The position numbers and the translations under genes are program-made. A stretch of DNA of 19,204 bases from the NCBI GenBank assembly GCA_947623975.1, contig CANQHY010000009.1:1-19204 (forward strand), given 5' to 3'. The stretch comes from an uncultured Bacilli bacterium (GTDB lineage Bacteria; Bacillota_I; Bacilli_A; RF39; UBA660). The notes under the pieces are model-generated. The model was not told where the DNA came from, made no database searches, and saw only the letters and a list, made by a program, of their open reading frames with translations. Shown piece after piece: positions 8,816 to 15,394 of the stretch (positions are counted from its first letter, which is position 1; each line of letters begins with the position of its first letter).

Positions 8816-8844
8816 ATTATAAACAGAAAAAGAACTTTTGACAA
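8816..8844 (-). promoter_or_regulatory. Promoter of the NlpC/P60 lipoprotein gene
   Basis: On the minus strand TTGTCA (8839-8844) and a perfect TATAAT (8816-8821) are 17 bases apart, with a predicted start near 8809, about 40 bases before the ATG. The -35 box lies inside the ileS terminator hairpin, so the two signals overlap. Confidence 0.75.
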
Positions 8845-8859
8845 TTTATCAAAAATTCT
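8823..8859 (-). terminator. Intrinsic terminator after ileS
   Basis: On the minus strand an 11-base-pair stem (8849-8859 with 8831-8841, including one G-U pair) closes a 7-base loop and is followed by TTTTCTG. It lies a few bases after the ileS stop and ends the T-box operon. Confidence 0.75.
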
Positions 8860-8866
8860 TTTCTAT

Positions 8867-11800
8867 CTATTTTATTCTTTCGATATCTAATTTAACGTCA
8901 ATGCCATTTAAATCTAGTACTTCACTACAGTTATCTTTTGGCGTTATTTCAAGAGCTAAAGTCTCATTCTTTACAGTATCAATAAATTCTTTAATAGCCT
9001 CTTCAAATTTAACATTTTTCTCATAATAGATTTTTATTCTATCAGTTATCTCGAAATCTTTGTTTTTTCTTAATTGTTGTACTTTACTTATCAATTCTCT
9101 TGCTATTCCTTCATTTATTAAATCACTAGTCAAAGTTGTATCGAGTATTATAAAATTAGCCCCCTCATTAGAAGCATTGAATCCTTCCTTAGAGTTAATT
9201 CTAATATCGACCATATCTAAACTTATATCATATTTTTTGTCTGTAATTTCAACTGTTACCATCTTTCCGTTTTTGATACTTATAATTTCTTCTTGTGAAA
9301 GTTTATTTAAAGCTTGCGTTAATTCTTTTATATTGCTTCCAAAAATTGGTCCACAAACTTTAAAATTAGGTTTTATTTCAAATGACATATATTCCCTTAA
9401 ATCGTCAGTAAATTCGATATTTTTTACATTCAATTCTTCATAAATTAAAGTTTTCAAATCTGTTATAATAGGTTCTACTTTCTTATCTAATATCACTTTG
9501 TTAATAGGTTGTCTTACCTTTATCTTTGCTTCTTCTCTAGCATTACGTCCCAAAGATATTAAATCGCGAACTAAGTCCATTCTAATTTCTATTTTTTCAT
9601 CGATCAATTTATCATCACATTTTGGATAATCTTCAAGATGAACTGATAATTTTCCTGTCAAATTAGTATATATCTCCTCTGAGATGAAAGGCGCAATTGG
9701 AGCGATTAATTTGCACAAGATAATTAGAACATCGTAAGTTGTACTATAGACTGCCATCTTGCTTTTATCTAAAGAGCTTCCCCAAAATCTTCTTCTATTT
9801 CTTCTTATATACCAGTTAGATAATTCTTCATTTACAAAAGAATTAATCATTTTAACAGCTTTATTTAAATCATACTCATCCATTGCCTTAGTTACATCTT
9901 TAATAAGTCTATTACATTTAGATAGCAACCATTTGTCTATTTCTTCTAAATCCTTATATTCGACTTTAAACTCTCTTGGATCAACTTTGTCAGTATTAGC
10001 ATACATCTGGAAGAAAGTATAAGTATTCTTAAGAGTATTAAAGAATTTTGCTTGAACCTCTTTAATTCCCTCTTCATCAAATTTTAATGGTGTCCATACT
10101 GGCGATGTATAAAGCATATACCATCTAGTTGCATCGGCCCCATACTTTTCAATTGTAGAGAAAGGTTCTACCGCATTTCCTTTAGATTTATGCATTTTTT
10201 GGCCATATTTATCTAGTAATAAATCATTTACTAAAACATTTTTATAAGGACTCTTTCCCATAACAAAAGTTGATATGACAAGTAGTGAATAAAACCAACC
10301 ACGTGTCTGATCGATTCCCTCGGAAATAAAATCAGCTGGAAATTGACTTTTAAAAAGTTCTTTGTTTTCAAATGGGTAATGATACTGAGCAAAAGGCATA
10401 CTACCAGAATCAAACCAACAATCGATAACGTCGCGTACTCGAGACATTTCCCCTTTGCATTTTGGGCATCTTATATGGATATTGTCGACAAAAGGACGGT
10501 GTAAATCAATAGTATTATCTATTTTTTCTATAGACTTTTCTACTAACTCCTCGATTGAACCAATCATCTCATCATGGCCGCATTTGCATCGCCAAAGTGG
10601 TATTGGACTTCCCCAATATCTGTTTCTAGAAATAGCCCAATCATTCATATTTTCAAGCCAGTTACCAAATCTTTTTTCACCAACATAAGAAGGATACCAA
10701 TTAACTTTACTGTTTTCTCTGATAATTATATCTTGAAAAGCAGTAGTTTTAATATAAAGACTAGGTTTTGAATAATAAACAAGTGGTGTATGACATCGCC
10801 AACAATGTGGATAATTATGAGTCATCTTTTGCTTTTTAAATAGTTTATCTTCACTCGCTAAGTATTTTATTATGTCTAACTCTAAGCTTCCATCAACTAC
10901 GAGTCTACCTTTCCATGGTCCTTCTGTATAACAACCATCTTCACCAACTGGATTTAAAACTGGCAAATCGTATTTTAAACCAACCTCGTAGTCGTCTTGT
11001 CCAAAAGCTGGTGCAATATGAACAATACCAGTTCCATCTTCCATCGTTACATAATCAGCACACACTATGTAGAAAGCCTTTTTGTTGACTTTTAAAATTG
11101 GCAAAAATTGTTCGTATTCACGGTATTCTAAATCGCTTCCTTTGTAAGTTGCCACTATTTCATAATCATCACCTAAAACTTTACCAGCAAGCTTTTTGGC
11201 AACAATGAAATTATACCCTTTTGACAAACATTTTACATATTCTTCATTTGGATTTACACAAGCTGCAACATTAGATAAAAGCGTCCAAGGGGTCGTTGTC
11301 CATATTAATAAATACGTATTTTCTTCGTCTTTCATCTTAAAAGGAACGGTTACTGTATTTACGCTTATCTCTTCATAACCCTGAGCAACTTCGTGCGATG
11401 CTAGTCCTGTTCCACATCTTGGACAATATGGAAGAATCTTTAAGCCATCATAGATAAGTCCAGCATCGAAGAATTTTTTCAAAATCCACCATTCGGTCTC
11501 AATATAACTATTTTCATAAGTTATATAAGGATGTTCAAGATCGATAAACTGTCCCATTTTCACCGTAAAATCTTTAAAAGCCTTTTCATTTTTCCAAACA
11601 CTTTCACGACATTTTTGATTGAATTTTTCAATACCATATTTTTCGATATCGTTCTTGCCTTCAAAACCTAGTTCTTTTTCAACTTGAACTTCAACAGGAA
11701 GACCATGAGTATCCCATCCTACTTTACGAAGTACTTTATACCCTTGCATTGTTTTGTATTTACAAAATACATCTTTCAATAATTTAGCAAGCATATGGTG

Positions 11801-11968
11801 TATTCCTGGCATTCCATTAGCAGTTGCTGGGCCATCGTAAAATACGAAATTTTTACTATCTTTTCTATTGTCAATAGTTTGCTGTAAAATATTCATCTTT
11901 TCCCATCTTGTGCTTATTTCTTTTTCTATTTCTGAATTTTTACCTTTCGCTAACTCTTTAAACTCCAT
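8867..11968 (-). CDS. ileS: Isoleucyl-tRNA synthetase, type 2 (eukaryote-like), with GIHH signature
   Basis: A 1033-residue class I synthetase that charges tRNA-Ile in the cytosol. The catalytic signature that is normally HxGH reads G55-I-H-H58 here, and KMSKS reads KMHKS (591-595). The CP1 editing domain shows TTTPWTL (224-230) and a GTGIVHIAPAFG stretch, so post-transfer editing of Val is expected. Zinc-type Cys pairs occur at C182/C185 and again around the CxWRCH and CPKC motifs. Length and the stretch WDTHGLPVEVQVEKELG match the type-2 (IleRS2) clade rather than the common bacterial type 1. Established work on IleRS2 describes members with the swapped GxHH motif that are extremely resistant to mupirocin; whether this copy behaves so is inference. 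The ribosome site GGAGG precedes the ATG. It is the last gene of an Ile T-box operon and ends at a hairpin terminator. Confidence 0.98.
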   Translation of the reverse strand: MEFKELAKGKNSEIEKEISTRWEKMNILQQTIDNRKDSKNFVFYDGPATANGMPGIHHMLAKLLKDVFCKYKTMQGYKVLRKVGWDTHGLPVEVQVEKELGFEGKNDIEKYGIEKFNQKCRESVWKNEKAFKDFTVKMGQFIDLEHPYITYENSYIETEWWILKKFFDAGLIYDGLKILPYCPRCGTGLASHEVAQGYEEISVNTVTVPFKMKDEENTYLLIWTTTPWTLLSNVAACVNPNEEYVKCLSKGYNFIVAKKLAGKVLGDDYEIVATYKGSDLEYREYEQFLPILKVNKKAFYIVCADYVTMEDGTGIVHIAPAFGQDDYEVGLKYDLPVLNPVGEDGCYTEGPWKGRLVVDGSLELDIIKYLASEDKLFKKQKMTHNYPHCWRCHTPLVYYSKPSLYIKTTAFQDIIIRENSKVNWYPSYVGEKRFGNWLENMNDWAISRNRYWGSPIPLWRCKCGHDEMIGSIEELVEKSIEKIDNTIDLHRPFVDNIHIRCPKCKGEMSRVRDVIDCWFDSGSMPFAQYHYPFENKELFKSQFPADFISEGIDQTRGWFYSLLVISTFVMGKSPYKNVLVNDLLLDKYGQKMHKSKGNAVEPFSTIEKYGADATRWYMLYTSPVWTPLKFDEEGIKEVQAKFFNTLKNTYTFFQMYANTDKVDPREFKVEYKDLEEIDKWLLSKCNRLIKDVTKAMDEYDLNKAVKMINSFVNEELSNWYIRRNRRRFWGSSLDKSKMAVYSTTYDVLIILCKLIAPIAPFISEEIYTNLTGKLSVHLEDYPKCDDKLIDEKIEIRMDLVRDLISLGRNAREEAKIKVRQPINKVILDKKVEPIITDLKTLIYEELNVKNIEFTDDLREYMSFEIKPNFKVCGPIFGSNIKELTQALNKLSQEEIISIKNGKMVTVEITDKKYDISLDMVDIRINSKEGFNASNEGANFIILDTTLTSDLINEGIARELISKVQQLRKNKDFEITDRIKIYYEKNVKFEEAIKEFIDTVKNETLALEITPKDNCSEVLDLNGIDVKLDIERIK

Positions 11969-11990
11969 ATTATCCCTCCTTTATTTTTCT

Positions 11991-12221
11991 TTATTTTTTT
12001 AATTTCATTTTTTTTGCAACATTAGTACGTTTGAAAGCTGCTATTTTAGTATTTGGCTTTTCTTGTTCAGAACGATTTTTCCCTTTTTCAGTTATATCTT
12101 TTGCAAAAACAAGATCGTAATTTACGTTATCCGTTGGTAATCCTAGTTGAAGGGAATCTACTATAGGCCAATTACTAAATGCTCCTACCCTTAAATTTGT
12201 AACTTTTTTGTTCTTATTCAT
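11991..12221 (-). CDS. 76-residue basic orphan between antiporter gene and ileS
   Basis: A 76-residue protein of no recognised family. The N-terminal half has the segment LRVGAFSNWPIVDSLQLG. The C-terminal half is strongly basic (GKNRSEQEK, then RTNVAKKMKLKK at the end). No signal peptide or membrane segment is seen. It is probably real: a GAAGGAGTG ribosome site sits 5-6 bases before the ATG, the ATG is one base after the antiporter stop, and the frame is bracketed by two genes of one operon. The basic tail could bind RNA or a negatively charged partner, which is speculation. Its place in an Ile T-box operon means it should be produced when charged tRNA-Ile is scarce. Confidence 0.7.
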   Translation of the reverse strand: MNKNKKVTNLRVGAFSNWPIVDSLQLGLPTDNVNYDLVFAKDITEKGKNRSEQEKPNTKIAAFKRTNVAKKMKLKK

Positions 12222-12222
12222 T

Positions 12223-13179
12223 TTAAAACACTCCTTCTATTATCATATATCCATAGTAAAGTAGGAATATAGCAAGCATAATAAATCCCTCTTTTGCAGA
12301 AATTCTTTGATCGTTTGCCGAAAACCAAAACAAAACTACGGTACTTATAATCATAACTATTATATCTACTAAGCTAAATCCAATTGGGACTATATCACCA
12401 AAGATTACAACTGGTAAAGCTAGTACTATTCCAATATTAAATATGTTACTTCCTAAAATATTACCCACAGCGAGGTCCACTTCACCTTTTTTAGCTGCTA
12501 CTATTGATGTCATAAGCTCTGGTAAAGAGGTTCCAAGTGCCACTATCGTAAGACCAATAATTCTTTCACTTACTCCAAAACATTTAGCAATAAAAGTTGC
12601 ACCTTCTACCACAAAATGACTACCTAAAATAATGGCTATGATTCCTAAAATAGATATAATAATTGATTTACCCAACGGGTATTTACTAGTTTCCTCTTCT
12701 TCTTTTCTTTTTCTAATAACTGAAAACAAATAATAAATAAAAATTGAAAAGAAAAGTAAAATTACTATTCCATCTGACCTCGTTATTATATTGATTTCAT
12801 CACTACCCAATATATTATCGCAAAATAATACAGAAAGTAAGAGTGTAATCATAAACAATATCGGTATTTCTTTTTTTATAGTATCACTTTTAACTGTTAG
12901 AGGACAGATAAGAGAAGAAACTCCTAAAATTAATAAAATATTAATAATATTGCTTCCTATTACATTTCCTAAAACAAGTTCACCGCTTCCTTCTAACATC
13001 GATTTAAAGGAAACTGCAAACTCTGGTGCACTAGTACCAAAAGCCAGGATACTAAGAGCAATTACCATTTTAGGAACTTTGAGATTACTCGCAAAACTAC
13101 TAGCACCATCTACAAAAAAATCAGCACCTTTTATTAAAACAATAAAACCGATCACAAGTAAAAATAAATTCAATAACAT
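12223..13179 (-). CDS. Calcium/sodium antiporter of the CaCA superfamily (YrbG-like)
   Basis: A 318-residue inner-membrane protein with the duplicated alpha-repeat of Ca2+/cation antiporters. Repeat 1 has FGTSAPE (47-53) with E53 and GNVIGSN (71-77). Repeat 2 has ALGTSLPE (214-221) with E221 and GNILGSN (239-245). The two acidic residues form the cation site in this family, and about ten membrane helices are predicted in two halves joined by a charged loop at about 156-170. Length is normal for bacterial YrbG-type exchangers. The ion pair (Ca2+ for Na+ or H+) is not decided by sequence. It is the first gene after the Ile T-box leader, with a GGAGGGAGG ribosome site, and is followed with one base of spacing by the 76-residue gene and then ileS. 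An exchanger under Ile control is unusual. Confidence 0.93.
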   Translation of the reverse strand: MLLNLFLLVIGFIVLIKGADFFVDGASSFASNLKVPKMVIALSILAFGTSAPEFAVSFKSMLEGSGELVLGNVIGSNIINILLILGVSSLICPLTVKSDTIKKEIPILFMITLLLSVLFCDNILGSDEINIITRSDGIVILLFFSIFIYYLFSVIRKRKEEEETSKYPLGKSIIISILGIIAIILGSHFVVEGATFIAKCFGVSERIIGLTIVALGTSLPELMTSIVAAKKGEVDLAVGNILGSNIFNIGIVLALPVVIFGDIVPIGFSLVDIIVMIISTVVLFWFSANDQRISAKEGFIMLAIFLLYYGYMIIEGVF

Positions 13180-13193
13180 AAATTCCTCCCTCC

Positions 13194-13238
13194 TAAAAAG
13201 AAAACACGGCTATCAGTCAAAGGACGAAAAACCGTGTT
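13194..13238 (-). terminator. T-box attenuator hairpin
   Basis: AACACGGT (13231-13238) pairs with GCCGTGTT (13203-13210) on the minus strand, followed by the T-rich TTCTTTTT. The left arm overlaps the antiterminator, so the two folds exclude each other. It lies just before the antiporter ribosome site. Confidence 0.9.
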
Positions 13239-13410
13239 ACCACCTTAATTCATATAATATATGCACTCATTACTATAACGCGTTACCGTTTTTATCTTAT
13301 CCATAAAAATCATCAGAAGTGATTCAAGTTAAATAGTCTTTTCCAGTTTCCACCATCCCAGAATCTCTATTAAGAATTTTTTAACTACGTCTTCGTCATT
13401 TGATTTAACT
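13194..13410 (-). promoter_or_regulatory. Isoleucine T-box leader (tRNA-sensing riboswitch)
   Basis: On the minus strand the leader shows Stem I features (AGAGATTCTGGGATGGTGGA near 13349-13368). The specifier loop holds GAATCAC with codon ATC (Ile) at 13321-13323. The T-box antiterminator has AAGG (13243-13246) and ACG (13233-13235) pairing with CCTT (13220-13223) and CGT (13224-13226), leaving a 7-base bulge TGGTAAC (13236-13242). The TGGT of the bulge pairs with the 3' end of uncharged tRNA, and its last T fits a discriminator A as in tRNA-Ile. Specifier, discriminator and the downstream ileS gene all agree. Uncharged tRNA-Ile should stabilise the antiterminator and turn on the antiporter, the 76-residue gene and ileS. 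Confidence 0.95.
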
Positions 13411-13419
13411 ATATTCCAA

Positions 13420-13448
13420 AATATAGCATAAAACCAGTGACATTTCAA
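13420..13448 (-). promoter_or_regulatory. Promoter of the T-box/antiporter/ileS operon
   Basis: TTGAAA (13443-13448) and TATATT (13420-13425) are 17 bases apart on the minus strand, with a TG pair one base before the -10 box (extended -10). Transcription should start near 13413, just before Stem I. It sits immediately after the dismutase gene. Confidence 0.8.
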
Positions 13449-13451
13449 TAA

Positions 13452-14066
13452 CTAACAAATATTTTTCTTAAGCATTTCGTATTTTTTACTAACTTTATCA
13501 AAATCGACTATCTTAAAATAATTTTTAATATATTGCTCTTTATCAGCTTTATAATCTAAAAAATAAGCATGTTCCCACAAATCTAAATTCATTATTGGAA
13601 ATAGGCCACAACGATAAGGATTATCTTGATTAGAAAGATTGACAAGTGCTAATTCTCTATCTTTATCTACCACTAAAAAAGTATAACCGGATCCCCTTAC
13701 TTTTTTGGCTTTTTCCATAAACTTATTAATAAAATTATCTAGCGACTTATATTTTTCAACTACTAAATTAGATTTATCGGCATTTTTATCCTCTCCACTA
13801 ATAAATGTGTCAAAATATAACTCGTGATTCAAAACGCCTCCTAAATTAAAAAGAATATTCTCTCTATCGCTAGCAGGAAATCTTTCGATAATATTGTATA
13901 TTTCTTCCTTAGGAATGGAAAAATCAAAAGAATTTTTCTTAAGTATCTCATTCAAATTATTTAAATACCTAGTATATAAAACATTATAATGAATATTCAT
14001 AGTCTCTTCACTAATATATGGCTCAAGACCATTAAGATTATATTTTAGTTTAATTTTTTCATACAT
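13452..14066 (-). CDS. Divergent Fe/Mn-type superoxide dismutase
   Basis: A 204-residue protein of the Fe/Mn superoxide dismutase fold, the cytosolic enzyme that turns superoxide into peroxide and oxygen. All four metal ligands align: H26 (MNIHYNVLYTRY), H81 (LNHELYF), D162 and H166 (DLWEHAYFLDY). Y34 is also kept. G77 together with Q147 in NQDNP favours the manganese-type arrangement. Several normally conserved second-sphere residues differ: L30 stands where most have His, and Trp positions are replaced in NHELYF (usually FxW) and in GSGYTF (usually GSGWxW). Activity is therefore likely but not certain. It follows a membrane-anchored orphan with a gap of about 50 bases and is probably co-transcribed with it. 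A 20-base dyad lies just upstream of the start. Confidence 0.88.
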   Translation of the reverse strand: MYEKIKLKYNLNGLEPYISEETMNIHYNVLYTRYLNNLNEILKKNSFDFSIPKEEIYNIIERFPASDRENILFNLGGVLNHELYFDTFISGEDKNADKSNLVVEKYKSLDNFINKFMEKAKKVRGSGYTFLVVDKDRELALVNLSNQDNPYRCGLFPIMNLDLWEHAYFLDYKADKEQYIKNYFKIVDFDKVSKKYEMLKKNIC

Positions 14067-14072
14067 AGTATC

Positions 14073-14092
14073 ACCAATATAAGGTTATTGGT
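14073..14092. promoter_or_regulatory. Inverted repeat upstream of the dismutase start (possible operator)
   Basis: ACCAATA (14073-14079) and TATTGGT (14086-14092) form a perfect 7-base dyad around 6 bases, ending 6 bases from the dismutase ATG and covering the probable ribosome site. It could be a repressor site or an RNA hairpin that hides the ribosome site. Its function is unproven. Confidence 0.4.
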
Positions 14093-14117
14093 AAATATTT
14101 AAATTATGCAAAATTTA

Positions 14118-14927
14118 TTATTTTTCTTCTTTTTCTATTTTCGAAAGATAATATTTATTAGGAGAGATTTCAACAAATATATAATTATATTTAGTAAATT
14201 TATTTTTATCGATATTAGCTGTCATGTTGCTATTATAAATTATATTAGAATCCGGTGTTAGACCAGAATGGTAATTAAGTACATAGCTACCATCTACTTT
14301 TAAAGTATAACTAGTATAATAAGTAATCTCAGTTACAATTAAATTTTTGTCAATTTGCTTGCTATCAAAGAATTCTGTTTCGATGTAATTTTTTTGAAAT
14401 TCTATCCCACTACAACTAGTATTAACAACCTCATAAGTAGAAGAATCCGATAGATAATTAATTGCAAATGTCTTTTCTTTATTTTCATATGATTTATTTT
14501 CATATGTTGCATTTGTACCAAAAAGTTCCTGTATTTTATTATCAACTACATCACTAGACAAAATTATTTTATTATTACATTCAGTCATAAAACTATCTTT
14601 TTCTAAATTTATAATAGCAAGATAAATCATAAACTCTGAAGAAAAATCAGAATCTTCATTTTCATAATATTCATCATAAAAATCTGTTCCAAAATTCTCT
14701 TCTACAAATTTATAATTTATCTTCTTATATAGTTCTTTAGCTATTTCCTTTTTATTATCAGTAACTTGCGGATAATAATGCTTTTCTTCTTCAAAATAAT
14801 CAGATAAATTCAAATCATCAGAAAATCCTTCATTTTTCCAAGCATTATAGCTTATAGAAAACAAAATTGTACATATTACTACCAAAATGAAAAAAGCTTT
14901 TATAAATCCTTTAAAAATATTATCCAT
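14118..14927 (-). CDS. Membrane-anchored orphan with acidic extracellular part
   Basis: A 269-residue protein with one N-terminal membrane helix (about 8-28) preceded by a short K-containing cytosolic end, so the remaining 240 residues should face outward. The external part is Asn/Tyr/acid-rich (EEEKHYYPQ, DEYYENEDSD) with predicted beta strands in its second half. No lipobox, sortase motif or catalytic motif is seen. The family is not recognised. The start is supported by an AGAAGAGG ribosome site 6-8 bases upstream and a nearby extended -10 promoter. It lies upstream of the dismutase gene. A structural or envelope role is the most that can be said. Confidence 0.85.
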   Translation of the reverse strand: MDNIFKGFIKAFFILVVICTILFSISYNAWKNEGFSDDLNLSDYFEEEKHYYPQVTDNKKEIAKELYKKINYKFVEENFGTDFYDEYYENEDSDFSSEFMIYLAIINLEKDSFMTECNNKIILSSDVVDNKIQELFGTNATYENKSYENKEKTFAINYLSDSSTYEVVNTSCSGIEFQKNYIETEFFDSKQIDKNLIVTEITYYTSYTLKVDGSYVLNYHSGLTPDSNIIYNSNMTANIDKNKFTKYNYIFVEISPNKYYLSKIEKEEK

Positions 14928-14953
14928 AGACGCCTCTTCTTATAACAACATTA

Positions 14954-14962
14954 ATTATAACA
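14954..14962 (-). promoter_or_regulatory. Extended -10 promoter before the membrane-anchored orphan
   Basis: TGTTATAAT (minus strand) matches the TGn-TATAAT extended -10 consensus; no good -35 is seen. The predicted leader of about 20 bases contains the AGAAGAGG ribosome site. Confidence 0.55.
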
Positions 14963-14983
14963 AAAAAAGAAAAAGAAATCTTT

Positions 14984-15349
14984 CTAATTATTCATTTCCT
15001 CTTTAATCCAAGTCATAATTAATTCTACTATCATATTAATTTCTTCTTTAGAAAGTTCTCTTCCTTTTTCTAAATGATGCCATTTATAAAGACAGTCGCG
15101 ACAACAAGTTGCTGTTGCATGTTGAGCAATAAAGACAGGGTGACCCTTCATGGGTGTCTGTCTACCATCATTTTCTATATATGCTTTAGCCAAACGTTTT
15201 TCAATAAAGTCATAACAATGTTCTTTTATTTTGTCATATCCCTTACTTAATACATAGTTTTTATCCTTTTCTCTAAGGTGAAAACTATTTCTGAACTTTG
15301 ATTTTTTTAAAGATTTCAATTTTATATTTATTTCTTCATTCATTATCAT
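14984..15349 (-). CDS. DUF4186 family protein
   Basis: A 121-residue protein that I recognise as DUF4186 by its signature: QTPMKGHPVFIAQHATATCC (64-83), then CLYKWHH (86-92) and KGRELSKEE (95-103). H70, H77, C82, C83, C86, H91 and H92 are the candidate metal- or cofactor-binding residues; the motif looks like a small metal centre, but the biochemical function of the family is not established. The N-terminal segment with FRNSFHLREKD also matches the family. The second Met (15343) could be the true start, since neither has a strong ribosome site. It has a promoter-like extended -10 at 15364-15372, only about 8-14 bases from the start, so the leader would be very short. Confidence 0.85.
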   Translation of the reverse strand: MIMNEEINIKLKSLKKSKFRNSFHLREKDKNYVLSKGYDKIKEHCYDFIEKRLAKAYIENDGRQTPMKGHPVFIAQHATATCCRDCLYKWHHLEKGRELSKEEINMIVELIMTWIKEEMNN

Positions 15350-15363
15350 TTCACTTCACTACT

Positions 15364-15372
15364 ATTATAGCA
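15364..15372 (-). promoter_or_regulatory. Extended -10 promoter before the DUF4186 gene
   Basis: TGCTATAAT on the minus strand matches TGn-TATAAT. The resulting transcript would start about 8-14 bases from the coding start, so this gene may be nearly leaderless. A -35 match is poor. Confidence 0.45.
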
Positions 15373-15394
15373 TTATCACTAAAAATTTACTATA

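Noticed and set aside
12791..13306. Long plus-strand open frame opposite the antiporter and T-box
   Set aside because: It has low-complexity composition, no ribosome site, and runs opposite a well-supported membrane protein and T-box leader, so it is a shadow frame.
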